A stretch of DNA of 64,000 nucleotides. Source: Pantoea rwandensis. Lineage in GTDB: Bacteria > Pseudomonadota > Gammaproteobacteria > Enterobacterales > Enterobacteriaceae. Under the pieces are notes generated by a model. The model was not told the DNA's origin and did no database searches. It worked only from the letters and a program-made list of their open reading frames with translations. The translations under genes were made by a program, and so were the position numbers. The DNA lies in assembly GCF_002095475.1 (NCBI RefSeq), contig NZ_MLFR01000014.1:61801-125800 (forward strand). The letters run 5' to 3'. This document shows positions 52,499-62,385 of this stretch, piece by piece. The stretch's first letter is position 1. The number at the start of each line of letters is the position of its first letter.

Positions 52499-53161
52499 TC
52501 AAATCAGTTGCTGCTGGCGGAGGTCCAGCGGCGACTGCTCCGCTTCATCAATCGCCGCCAACCAACTTTGCAAATCCACTTTTGCCCAAGAGAGGTGACC
52601 CCGTGTGGTGCTCATCAGCACGACATCGGGGCGTAATGTGCGGTAAAGCTCCAGCGACTGTTGTAGCTCCAAGGGGTTGCTCTCTGGTACCAGCACGCTG
52701 ATCCAGCGGTTGTAATCGCAGGTCAGCGTATCGCCAACAAAAAGATAGGTGCTGCCGAGCGGCGAGTGGTAGAGAAAACTGCTGCTACCGGGCGTGTGAC
52801 CGGGCGTGGGGAGCAGGTGGAAATCACCGAAATGAGTTTCTTGCTGCGTGAAGGTCTCATCGGGTTCGATGACCAAGCTGACGGGGCCTAATGAACGGCT
52901 ATGGCAATACAAAGCACTATTAAAGCGCTGTTGAATGGCTATCGCGCCGGGTGCGGCCTCATGCCAGTGGGTGAGATAGTGGCGGATCACACCTCCTGCA
53001 TCATCAAGAAACTCATGGTCGAGTGGATGCTCCACCCGGCCAATCAGCAAATTGCCGCGCGGGTGGCGCAGCATAAAGCCATGCATCATCACATCGCTTG
53101 CTGTCTCTTCGGCGGGAAATTCCGGCGTGGAGATCCACAAATCTTCGTACAGTGGCTTCAA
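52499..53161 (-). CDS. Metallo-beta-lactamase-fold hydrolase
   Basis: 220 residues. Metal-binding signatures of the fold: LTHWHEAA (variant of HxHxDH, lacking the usual Asp-His pair), TPGHTPGSSSF and FVGDTL. The incomplete first motif (His-Trp-His-Glu-Ala-Ala) suggests altered or single-metal binding. Could be a glyoxalase II-like or unrelated small-molecule hydrolase; substrate unknown. Lies just downstream of ldcA on the same strand (23 bases). Confidence 0.8.
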   Translation of the reverse strand: MKPLYEDLWISTPEFPAEETASDVMMHGFMLRHPRGNLLIGRVEHPLDHEFLDDAGGVIRHYLTHWHEAAPGAIAIQQRFNSALYCHSRSLGPVSLVIEPDETFTQQETHFGDFHLLPTPGHTPGSSSFLYHSPLGSTYLFVGDTLTCDYNRWISVLVPESNPLELQQSLELYRTLRPDVVLMSTTRGHLSWAKVDLQSWLAAIDEAEQSPLDLRQQQLI

Positions 53162-53184
53162 TGTCGGTCTCCTACGGCAAAACG

Positions 53185-54108
53185 TTAGCGCAATGTCGGG
53201 TGGCCGGTGAAGGCGAGCTGAGCTTCGCCATTTTCGAGCTGTAAGGTGGCACGAGAACCCAGCGGCAGTGTGACGGTGTCGGCATCGTGACCGAATGCCA
53301 GATCACTAATCACCGGGATATGATACTCGTCGCGCAGGCGCTGCCAAACGGTGGCAAAATCAAAGCCGTTGTCATAACCCGACAGCGCAGTGCTGGTAAA
53401 ACTGCCGGTGATAATGGCCTGTTGGCGCGCCAAAATACCGCTTTGCTGCAGCTGAATCAGCATCCGTTCGATGCGGAAAGGATGTTCATTCACATCCTCG
53501 ATCACCAAAATACCGTCTTCAATCTGCGGCATCCATGGCGTACCCAGCAAAGAACAGATCATCGCCAGATTGCCACCCCAAAGGGTGCCTTGCCAGCGGC
53601 CTGCATCAGGGCTGTGGCTGCGCCAGCCTATATTCACTGTAGGTGATGTGAGTGCCTGCCAAAAGTGTGACAGGGTAAATTCAGATAATGCCTCCGCGCC
53701 AAAGTTACCGGCCAACATCGGTCCGCTGAAAGTGATCAGTCCGGTTTGCGCCAGTAATGCCAACTGTATTGCGGTGAAATCACTGTGTCCGCACAGCGCG
53801 ATGGGTTGATTAAGCAGCTGACGCTGCAGGCCGACATAATCGATTTTATCCAGCAGTCGAGTTGCGCCATATCCGCCGCGCACCGCCAAGACGATGTCGG
53901 GTAAAGTGGCCAACGTTGCCAGCTGATTCACATCATTCAGTCGTTCTGCATCCTCGCCCGCAAAACGTTGAAAGCGACGGGTAATCGCTGACAAATTTTC
54001 GACTTGATGCCCATCGGCCTGTAAACGGCTGACAGCGCGTTGCGCAGCATCTTGGTTGTGACAGTAGCCAGAAGGGGCGATCAGACGAAAGGAGCGGGGG
54101 GCGAGCAT
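53185..54108 (-). CDS. ldcA: Muramoyltetrapeptide carboxypeptidase LdcA
   Basis: L,D-carboxypeptidase that trims the terminal D-Ala from tetrapeptides in peptidoglycan recycling. 307 residues from ATG 54108, chosen because AGGA lies at proper spacing; ATG 54117 is also in frame. Serine peptidase family S66: nucleophile Ser109 in CGHSDFTAIQ, Glu in VIEDVNEHPFR, His in FGHDADTVTLPLG. Divergent from emtA, a neighbour also in E. coli. Confidence 0.94.
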   Translation of the reverse strand: MLAPRSFRLIAPSGYCHNQDAAQRAVSRLQADGHQVENLSAITRRFQRFAGEDAERLNDVNQLATLATLPDIVLAVRGGYGATRLLDKIDYVGLQRQLLNQPIALCGHSDFTAIQLALLAQTGLITFSGPMLAGNFGAEALSEFTLSHFWQALTSPTVNIGWRSHSPDAGRWQGTLWGGNLAMICSLLGTPWMPQIEDGILVIEDVNEHPFRIERMLIQLQQSGILARQQAIITGSFTSTALSGYDNGFDFATVWQRLRDEYHIPVISDLAFGHDADTVTLPLGSRATLQLENGEAQLAFTGHPTLR

Positions 54109-54271
54109 AGCGTTCATCCTGATTTAAAGTGGCCTGCCGATGATGGCGAAATCCGTAACTGATGTCACGACAGCACAAGGTTTTTTACTTATTTAGGATA
54201 AACGGTAATTTTGCATTGCGCTGCGCCAGGTATGATAGCTTGCGCCAACCTTATTGCGGAACCAAAAATCA

Positions 54272-54901
54272 GTGAAAATTCGCCTACTTATGTTATCTGC
54301 GCTGTTGCTTGCGGGCTGTGCCAGCGAGCCGGAAAAGACGGTCTTACCGGAAAAAAATACGCCGTTGACCCAAGCGCCACCGTCAAAAGTGAATGATGCA
54401 TGGTCACTGTTTACCGAAGATGCCGCCAGTCATTATGGCGTTGATGAGAAGTTGATCAGCGCCATTATTAGTGTCGAGTCGGGGGGCAATCCTACCGTGA
54501 CCAGCCGTTCTAATGCGGTTGGACTGATGCAGATTAAAGCGTCAACGGCGGGCCGCGCGGTGTATCGTACGCAAGGCCGTCACGGCCAGCCAACCTCGTC
54601 AGAGTTACGCGATCCAGCGAAGAATATCGATATTGGTGCTGCATACCTGAAGTTGCTGCAAGATTCTGAACTGGCGGGTATTCGCAACCCACTGACATTG
54701 CGTTATGCCACTATCGTCTCTTACGCTAACGGGGCCGGCGCGCTGCTGCGAACCTTCTCGCGTAATCGTGACAGGGCGATCGCCATGATTAACTCAATGT
54801 CGCCTGAAGAGTTTTATCAGCACGTGCAGGATAAACATCCAGCAGCGCAAGCACCGCGCTACTTGTGGAAAGTCACAACCGCTTATCGCACCATTGGTTA
54901 A
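54272..54901 (+). CDS. emtA: Membrane-bound endolytic murein transglycosylase EmtA
   Basis: Outer-membrane lipoprotein cutting peptidoglycan glycan strands. About 209 residues from GTG 54272; a TTG at 54254 is an alternative. Lipobox LLLAGC, then the SLT domain with catalytic Glu69 in IISVESGGNP, GLMQIKAST, and the ATIVSYANGAGALLRTF motif. Divergent from ldcA, so the pair serves peptidoglycan turnover. Confidence 0.93.
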   Translation: MKIRLLMLSALLLAGCASEPEKTVLPEKNTPLTQAPPSKVNDAWSLFTEDAASHYGVDEKLISAIISVESGGNPTVTSRSNAVGLMQIKASTAGRAVYRTQGRHGQPTSSELRDPAKNIDIGAAYLKLLQDSELAGIRNPLTLRYATIVSYANGAGALLRTFSRNRDRAIAMINSMSPEEFYQHVQDKHPAAQAPRYLWKVTTAYRTIG

Positions 54902-54913
54902 TGATACGTAACA

Positions 54914-55088
54914 GCGCAATTTTATTGCGCGTCAGCCAGTATTAAGGCTGCTTCAGATGCGCGTGATAAATCACGCCGCTACGTTTTAGCACTATTACTT
55001 AAAAGCGATAAATCACGGAGCTCCCGTTTGACGTTCAAGACGGTAGCTACGGATTGCACCGACTGGGTAGCGGCGCAATTTATTGCGC
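54914..55088. repeat. Cluster of short REP-like palindromes downstream of emtA
   Basis: GCGCAAT-TTT-ATTGCGC (54914-54930), GCGTGAT-AA-ATCACGC followed by CGCTACG (54961-54976), a half-site GCGATAAATCACG near 55002, and GCGCAAT-TT-ATTGCGC preceded by GTAGCG (55073-55088). They fill the gap between the convergent emtA and the SorC-family gene, and resemble the pair at 36.45-36.51 kb. Confidence 0.7.
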
Positions 55089-55123
55089 GTAGGTCATCCA
55101 GACGCGCGCAAAAAATCGTTGTG

Positions 55124-56068
55124 CTATACCAACAACCGCGCGGTGGGATAATCGACAATCAGCACCTTCACATACCCGCCGCGCAGTGCTCCTCGAATCG
55201 CCTGAGCTTTCTCTTTACCGCCCGCGAGCGCGACGACCTGCGGGCACTGTTTAACCTGCGCCAACTCCATACCAATCACCGGATCTTCTTCTGTGCTCAG
55301 AACGGGTTGCCCCTCCGCATCAAAATAATGCAGGCAGATATCGCCCACCGCACCGCGTTCAGCCAGCGTGCGTAGCATCTCTTGATCGTAGTAGTTGCCC
55401 GAATTACGCAGCAGCGCGGAAGGCTCCAGATCGCCAATGCCGACAATCGCCAGGTCCACTTGGTCAAACTTTTCCAGCACCACCGCCACATCTGCATTTA
55501 CCGACAAGCGCTGGCGATCCTGCACCGAGTGCTCAATCGACTGCGACGGCAATAGCCACGCAGGGCAATCCAACAGAGCGGCCAGATTCTGCGTCAAAAT
55601 CGTCGCTTGTACGTTACCGTTAGCACCAACACCGCCCAACAGTTGAATCACGCCTTTGCAGGGGGCGCTGAGGGGGTGCAACGCATCGACCATGGCGCGA
55701 ATCGTGCCGCTCCATGATGAAATGCCAATCAGCTCGTCGGCACGCAGACGGGTTTCCAGATAGTGCGCTGCGGCCGAGCCAATTGATTGTTTAATCTGCA
55801 ACGCGGACGCCTGTTCCGGGACATCCACCACAATCACCTGCGGCAGCTGATACTGCTGCTCAATGGCTTTCTCCAGTTCGGGAAATACATTGGCAGGCGG
55901 CACCACGCTAATCTTCACCACACCTTCCTTCACGCTGCGATTGAGGATGCGGGAAACAAAGGATTGGGACAGCTTGAGCGACTGCGCAATGTCAGACTGC
56001 TTCATGCCTTCCACATAATAAAGCGTGGCGATTTTCACCATCAGCCGCTGTTCATCCTGTTTTGCCAT
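55124..56068 (-). CDS. SorC/DeoR-type sugar-responsive transcriptional regulator
   Basis: 314 residues. N-terminal helix-turn-helix (MKQSDIAQSLKLSQSFVSRIL, about 22-42), then the SorC sugar-phosphate-binding domain, with GISSWSGTIRAMVDAL, LLGGVGANG and the C-terminal VALAGGKEKAQAIRGALRGGYVKVLIVD. Proteins of this type bind a phosphorylated sugar intermediate as inducer. Divergent from the sugar transport operon, so it very probably controls it and the downstream transketolase-kinase unit. Confidence 0.9.
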   Translation of the reverse strand: MAKQDEQRLMVKIATLYYVEGMKQSDIAQSLKLSQSFVSRILNRSVKEGVVKISVVPPANVFPELEKAIEQQYQLPQVIVVDVPEQASALQIKQSIGSAAAHYLETRLRADELIGISSWSGTIRAMVDALHPLSAPCKGVIQLLGGVGANGNVQATILTQNLAALLDCPAWLLPSQSIEHSVQDRQRLSVNADVAVVLEKFDQVDLAIVGIGDLEPSALLRNSGNYYDQEMLRTLAERGAVGDICLHYFDAEGQPVLSTEEDPVIGMELAQVKQCPQVVALAGGKEKAQAIRGALRGGYVKVLIVDYPTARLLV

Positions 56069-57195
<1,127 letters not shown>

Positions 57196-57208
57196 GACGG
57201 AGGTCGGC

Positions 57209-57820
57209 ATGAAGGGAAAAACAGCAAGCGGGCTGATGGTTGTGCTCATGACGCTGGTGTTAGCCGCCTGCACCGTGGTGGATCTCGATGCAAACGGCAA
57301 TCCCATCATGCCGAAAGATCCTAACGCCAAACCGGGCTACAGCGATCTGACGCCGCAGCAGATTGCTGAATCCAGCTGGGGTAGTCGGGTACAAGAGCCG
57401 GCCGAAAAGCAGGCGCTGAGCTGGGCAGATATGGAAACCAAAAGCCATACCGTCAAAGCCGGTGGCAGTGAAAGCGTGTTTGTGCGTGCAGCGGGCATGG
57501 TGACGGCGTTTGATAACAGCAACGAGCGTGAACGCACGCTGACCATGACCATCAACGGCAAGCCGGTCAAGGTGTTGATTGGCCCTGTGCTGCGCAGCAA
57601 TGCGATTCGTGATGCAGCCGGTTATCGCTTCGAAGAGTTTACCAATCAGGTGCAGTACGCGCAGCTGACCAAAGCGTTGAACCGTCATGCGGTGCAGCAG
57701 CTTCCCGCGATCGATGCCAGCTGGGTAGGTAAACCGGTGCAGGCATTGCTGGCGGTGAGTATGGAACCCAATCACGTCGACGATGTAGTCGCGGTGCAGT
57801 TAAAGCAGGGGAATCCATGA
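57209..57820 (+). CDS. DUF2291 lipoprotein
   Basis: 203 residues; lipoprotein signal with Cys in LVLAAC. DUF2291 members are encoded inside many ribose-type sugar ABC operons and are thought to be periplasmic accessory lipoproteins, but their role is not established. Seen here: GSRVQEPAEKQALSWADM, GPVLRSNAIRDAAGYRFEEF. Its stop overlaps the ATPase start (ATGA). Confidence 0.85.
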   Translation: MKGKTASGLMVVLMTLVLAACTVVDLDANGNPIMPKDPNAKPGYSDLTPQQIAESSWGSRVQEPAEKQALSWADMETKSHTVKAGGSESVFVRAAGMVTAFDNSNERERTLTMTINGKPVKVLIGPVLRSNAIRDAAGYRFEEFTNQVQYAQLTKALNRHAVQQLPAIDASWVGKPVQALLAVSMEPNHVDDVVAVQLKQGNP

Positions 57821-59334
57821 TGAGTGATGAAATCATCCTGCAGGCTAACCAGATGTCGATGCTGTTTCCCGGCACGCTGGCACTGGATCGCGTGGATTAC
57901 CGTGTCTGGCGCGGCAAAGTGAACGTCATCATCGGTGAAAACGGCGCAGGTAAATCTACGCTGATGAAAATTCTGGCGGGAGTTCAGCAACCTAGCAGCG
58001 GGGAGATGTTCTTGAATGGGCAAAAGGTGGCGTTTAGCAGCACGCGTGACGCCGCTCGCCACGGTATTGGTATGGTGCATCAGGAACTCAACTTGTTTGA
58101 GAACCTCAGCGTGGCGGAGAACATTTTTCTCGGGCGAGAAATCCAGAGCGGTATACGTCCAATCAACGAAGTAGAACAGAAGCGCCGTACCGCAGAATTA
58201 CTGAAACGCCTGGATCAGCCTATTTCACCGGATGAGAGAGTGGGGAACCTCAAAGTCGGCCAGCAACAGTTGGTGGAAATAGCCAAAGCGCTGGCGGAAA
58301 ACGCCGACATCCTGATCCTCGACGAACCGACTTCCGCCTTAAGCAAAACTGAAGTGGAAATCCTGTTTCGGGTGATCCGTGAACTCACGCGCCAGGGTGT
58401 CTCAATCATCTATATCTCACATCGTTTAGAGGAGCTGATGGCGATTGGCGATGTGATTACCATTTTACGCGATGGTCGTTTTCAGGCTGAAGCTAAGGTC
58501 AGCGATATTGATGTGCCGTGGATAGTGCGTGAAATGCTGGGCAGTGAACCGGTGAGTAATTTCCTGCCGCCCGACCGCCAGTTTGGCGCCGCAGTATTGG
58601 AAGCCGAGCACATCACCTGTGTCAGCCCGAACGGCAACTCGCTGGTGGACGATGTCAGTTTCAACGTGCGCGCCGGTGAAATCGTCGGTATTTATGGCCT
58701 GATGGGCGCAGGGCGCACTGAACTGTTCGAGTGCTTGCTGGGCACGCAACGCAACTATCTCGGCAAGCTGTGGCTCGACAGCAAACCGCTGCCGACGCGG
58801 CTACCCACGGCTGAACGTATCCGCATGGGCATGAGTCTGGTGCCGGAAGATCGCAAGCGGGCAGGGATATTTCCGGTCTCATCGGTGGCCAGCAACCTTA
58901 CCATTGCCAGCCTGTGGCGGCGCTTGTCGCATCGCACAGTGATTTCTGAACCGGCAGAACGCGAAGCGGTCACCAGCACAGTCGGCAATCTGGCGATCAA
59001 AATTTCCTCGCCCGAGGTGGCGATCAGCGCACTGAGTGGCGGTAACCAGCAGAAAGTGGTGATTGGTCGTTCCTTGCTGACCAACCCCCGTTTGCTGCTG
59101 CTGGATGAACCCAGTCGTGGCATTGATGTGGGGGCCAAAGCTGAGGTCTTTCGCATGATGGTGCGGCTCTCAGAGCAGGGCATTGCGGTGGTGTTTTCCA
59201 CCTCCGATCTCAAAGAAATTATGGCTGTCGCCGATCGCATCCTGGTGATGTCTGGCGGAAAATTGACCGCTAACTTGCCGCGCGCGGAAGCGGAAGAGGC
59301 GGCACTGGTTAAAGCAAGCGCACAAGGATTCTGA
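57817..59334 (+). CDS. Sugar ABC transporter ATPase (tandem domains)
   Basis: 505 residues with two ABC domains, as in RbsA. Domain 1: Walker A GENGAGKST, signature LKVGQQQ (variant), Walker B ILILDEPTSAL. Domain 2: degenerate Walker A GLMGAGRTE, signature LSGGNQQK, Walker B LLLDEPSRGIDVGAK. The second domain lacks the P-loop lysine, as is usual in this subfamily. Confidence 0.93.
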   Translation: MMSDEIILQANQMSMLFPGTLALDRVDYRVWRGKVNVIIGENGAGKSTLMKILAGVQQPSSGEMFLNGQKVAFSSTRDAARHGIGMVHQELNLFENLSVAENIFLGREIQSGIRPINEVEQKRRTAELLKRLDQPISPDERVGNLKVGQQQLVEIAKALAENADILILDEPTSALSKTEVEILFRVIRELTRQGVSIIYISHRLEELMAIGDVITILRDGRFQAEAKVSDIDVPWIVREMLGSEPVSNFLPPDRQFGAAVLEAEHITCVSPNGNSLVDDVSFNVRAGEIVGIYGLMGAGRTELFECLLGTQRNYLGKLWLDSKPLPTRLPTAERIRMGMSLVPEDRKRAGIFPVSSVASNLTIASLWRRLSHRTVISEPAEREAVTSTVGNLAIKISSPEVAISALSGGNQQKVVIGRSLLTNPRLLLLDEPSRGIDVGAKAEVFRMMVRLSEQGIAVVFSTSDLKEIMAVADRILVMSGGKLTANLPRAEAEEAALVKASAQGF

Positions 59335-59336
59335 AC

Positions 59337-60437
59337 ATGAAAAATCAAGGCGCGATGGCGCTCGCTTCGCCGGGGAAAGCATTCAACTCGCGTGAAGGTC
59401 TGATTCTGCTGCTGTTAAAACTGCGTACCTTTATCGCGCTGTTTCTGATTGTCGGCTTCTTTGCTATCACCGTTCCCGATTTCCTTGCGGTGGGCAGCAT
59501 GGTGATCATGGTGAAGCACATCGCCATCAATGCGTTTCTGGCGTTGGGCATCACGTTTGTCATCATCACCGCAGGGATTGATCTCTCCATCGGTGCAACG
59601 CTGGGTTTGTGCGGCATGGTGGCCGGCTGGTTAATCACCAAAGGGATTGTGCTGCCGATGTTTGGCATTGCCATCTTCCCCAGTGTCTGGGTGATTGTGC
59701 CGCTGGTGTTGGTGGTGGGCGGGCTGATTGGCGCGGCCAACGGCTGGATCATTACCAAGTACAACGTGGCGCCGTTTATTTGCACGCTGGGTACCATGTA
59801 TATCCTACGTGGCACAGCGATGCTGACATCCGGGGGGGAGACCTTCCCAGGTTTGCAAGGGAATCCGCAACTGGGTAATACCGGTTTCGACAAAATTGGT
59901 GCGGGCTATTTCCTCGGTTTACCGTGGGCCATCTGGATGATGGTGGTGCTGGCGTTGGTGATTGCTTATGTGGCTCGTCGCTTACCCTTTGGTCGTCAGG
60001 TGTATGCGATTGGCGATAACGAACGCGCGGCTGAACTCTCCGGCGTCAAAGTGAAGTCAGTGAAAATCTGGGTTTATACCATTTCCGGTTTCTGTGCGGC
60101 TATCGCAGGGATTGTGGTCTCTTCACAGCTGGTGGCCAGCCATCCGGCTAACGGGACGTCGTTTGAGATGAACGCAATTGCCGCAGTGGTACTGGGTGGC
60201 ACGTCACTGGCCGGCGGTCGCGGCACCATTTTGGGCACGCTGGTCGGGGCTTTTGTTATCGGTTTCCTGGCAGACGGCTTGATCATGATGGGCGTCAGTG
60301 AATTCTGGCAAATGGTGATTAAAGGCATTGTGATTATCGTGGCGGTGATCATCGACCAAATGCAGAGCCGCATGCAGCAGAAAGCCGCTGTGGTCGCGCA
60401 GAAGGCACTGATTGAGGAAGGTGAAGCCAAAGGTTAA
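59337..60437 (+). CDS. Sugar ABC transporter permease (RbsC type)
   Basis: 366 residues, about eight to ten membrane helices; the GIDLSIGATLGLCGM and GGTSLAGGRGTILGTLVGAF motifs are typical of BPD_transp_2 permeases. Starts 2 bases after the ATPase stop. Ends the transporter unit; 173 bases then separate it from the catabolic genes. Confidence 0.93.
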   Translation: MKNQGAMALASPGKAFNSREGLILLLLKLRTFIALFLIVGFFAITVPDFLAVGSMVIMVKHIAINAFLALGITFVIITAGIDLSIGATLGLCGMVAGWLITKGIVLPMFGIAIFPSVWVIVPLVLVVGGLIGAANGWIITKYNVAPFICTLGTMYILRGTAMLTSGGETFPGLQGNPQLGNTGFDKIGAGYFLGLPWAIWMMVVLALVIAYVARRLPFGRQVYAIGDNERAAELSGVKVKSVKIWVYTISGFCAAIAGIVVSSQLVASHPANGTSFEMNAIAAVVLGGTSLAGGRGTILGTLVGAFVIGFLADGLIMMGVSEFWQMVIKGIVIIVAVIIDQMQSRMQQKAAVVAQKALIEEGEAKG

Positions 60438-60575
60438 TCAGTACGCGTAATAAGCCGAGCTGCAGATCACTTCATTCATTGTTGTGAGCCAGCGTAGGAG
60501 ATTGACCAGCAGGTCATCGCCTTTGAGCAACTCAGCTTATTCAGGGTAAAAGTCAGCAAAATTTTTTAACAGCAG

Positions 60576-60589
60576 TGAATATATATTCA
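60576..60589. promoter_or_regulatory. Palindromic operator upstream of transketolase genes
   Basis: TGAATATATATTCA, identical to the 14-bp palindrome at 56224-56237. It lies 27 bases before the ATG of the transketolase subunit gene. A second transcription start in this 179-base gap (60438-60616) is implied. Confidence 0.65.
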
Positions 60590-60616
60590 ATAACGCTTTA
60601 AAATTCAGAGGTGTCT

Positions 60617-61446
60617 ATGAATCCTTTCAAGTATTCGGTTGCGGATTTGGCAGCGAAAGCTCGCGCCGTGCGCCGCCGCATCATCCAGCTCAATGCGGGT
60701 AGCCCGGCAGGCGGGCACACCGGTGCCGACCTTTCTCAGGTGGAAATCCTCACTGCGCTCTATTTCCGCATTCTTAACTGCGCGCCAGATCGTACTAACG
60801 ATCCGCAGCGTGACATTTATATCCAGTCGAAGGGCCATGCGGTCGGTGGTTACTACTGTGTGCTGGCTGAAGCAGGCTACTTCCCGACCGATTGGCTGCC
60901 GACTTATCAGCACTCGGATTCGCATCTGCCTGGCCATCCCGTGCGCCAAAAAACCCCGGGCGCGAATTGAATACCGGTGCGCTGGGCCATGGCTTACCGG
61001 TTGCGGTCGGCATTGCATTGGCGGCGAAGAAAGACAACAGCGACCGCCGCATTTTTGTCGTCACGGGTGACGGTGAGTTGGCAGAAGGCAGTAACTGGGA
61101 GGCCGCACTGGTGGCGGCGCATTATGGCCTCGATAACCTGGTGATTATCAACGACAAGAACAAGTTGCAACTGGCCGGTCACACGCGCGACATCATGAAC
61201 ACCGATCCGCTGCCCGATAAATGGCGCGCATTCGGATTAGAGGTCACGGAGTGTAATGGCAACGATATGGCATCGGTGGTGGAAACGCTGGAAAACCTAC
61301 CGCGTAACGGTAAGCCGCAGGTCATTGTCGCGCACACCGAAAAAGGTTTTGGTATCTCCTTTATCCAGGGTAAGCCAGAGTGGCATCACCGTGTGCCAAA
61401 AGGGGAAGAGATCGCATTGGCACTGGAGGAGTTGAAAGATGAGTAA
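60617..61446 (+). pseudogene. aptA: Apulose-4-phosphate transketolase subunit A-like, apparent frameshift
   Basis: N-terminal (thiamine-diphosphate binding) half of a split transketolase, about 276 residues if repaired. The first frame covers GGHTGADLSQVEIL and SKGHAVGG, then stops at 60968-60970 after VRQKTPGAN. The next frame carries on at once with ELNTGALGHGLPVAVGIALA and GDGELAEGSNWEA, the cofactor and Mg motif. One base is missing near 60950-60968, just after A6-C4-G3 runs; adding a G would give the conserved KTPG-x-E-L. No true slippery heptamer in the right frame was found, so programmed frameshifting is unlikely. Could be a real inactivating change or an assembly error. Substrate assignment is by gene context. 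Confidence 0.75.
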
Positions 61447-62383
61447 TGCAAAACATTTAGCCACGGTAATGGTTGAAGCCTTTATTGATGCCGTGAACCG
61501 GGGTGTCGATTTAGTGCCCGTAGTGGCAGATTCGACCTCAACTGCCAAAATATCACCTTTTATTAAGGCGTTCCCAGATCGCTTAATTAACGTGGGTATC
61601 GCGGAACAGACGCTTGTAGGCACAGCGGCTGGCTTGGCGATTGGTGGCAAAGTGGCCGTGACCTGTAACGCCGCACCGTTCTTGATCTCCCGCGCCAACG
61701 AGCAGGTCAAAGTCGACGTTTGCTACAACAACACCAACGTCAAACTGTTTGGCCTGAATGCCGGAGCCAGTTACGGCCCGCTGGCCAGCACCCATCACAG
61801 CATTGATGACATCGCGGTGATGCGCGGTTTCGGTAATATTGAAATCTATGCGCCATCGTGCCCGCTGGAGTGCCGTCAAATCATTGATTATGCATTGGAG
61901 CATGTGGGTCCGGTGTATATCCGTCTTGATGGTAAAGACCTGCCGCAGCTGCACGATGAAAACTACCAATTCCGTCCCGGCCAGATTGATGTGCTGCGAG
62001 AAGGTAAAGAGGTGGTGCTGGTGACGATGGGCTCAACCGTACACGAAGCAGTTAGCGCCTCAGAGCAACTGCAGGAGCAAGGTATAAGCGCAGGTGTGAT
62101 CGCCATTCCATCAATTCGACCTTGTGATACCCAACGGCTGCAAGAGCTGTTAAAGCATTACTCCGCGGTGATCACCGTAGAAGAACACAACGTCAATGGC
62201 GGCGTCGGCAGCCTGGTGGCAGAAGTACTGGCTGAAGGCGGCTGCGGGATTCCATTGTTAAGGCTGGGCATTCCAGATGGACAATACGCGATTGCCGGTG
62301 ACCGTGCTTCAACGCGTGCACACCATGGTATTGATGCCGCCAGCGTGGTGAAGAGTGCAGTGCGCATGTGTGCAGGAGCGTAA
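61439..62383 (+). CDS. aptB: Apulose-4-phosphate transketolase subunit B-like
   Basis: 314 residues: C-terminal half of a split transketolase, with the pyrimidine-binding and C-terminal domains. INVGIAEQTLVG carries the Glu that activates thiamine diphosphate; DIAVMRGFGNIEIYAPSCPLE and VEEHNVNGGVGSLVAEVLAE are also typical. Overlaps the A subunit by 8 bases, so the two are made together. In the D-apiose route the pair transfers a glycolaldehyde unit from apulose 4-phosphate to glyceraldehyde 3-phosphate; another ketose phosphate is possible. Confidence 0.8.
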   Translation: MSNAKHLATVMVEAFIDAVNRGVDLVPVVADSTSTAKISPFIKAFPDRLINVGIAEQTLVGTAAGLAIGGKVAVTCNAAPFLISRANEQVKVDVCYNNTNVKLFGLNAGASYGPLASTHHSIDDIAVMRGFGNIEIYAPSCPLECRQIIDYALEHVGPVYIRLDGKDLPQLHDENYQFRPGQIDVLREGKEVVLVTMGSTVHEAVSASEQLQEQGISAGVIAIPSIRPCDTQRLQELLKHYSAVITVEEHNVNGGVGSLVAEVLAEGGCGIPLLRLGIPDGQYAIAGDRASTRAHHGIDAASVVKSAVRMCAGA

Positions 62384-62385
62384 CC

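Noticed and set aside
55028..55375. Plus-strand open frame of 115 codons downstream of emtA
   Set aside because: Starts in the palindrome-rich gap and continues antisense to the regulator gene; no ribosome site.
60945..60960. Programmed -1 frameshift at the A6 run of the transketolase gene
   Set aside because: In the reading frame used, the codons are CAA AAA ACC, so the A-AAA-AAC slippery heptamer is out of register; one missing base is simpler.
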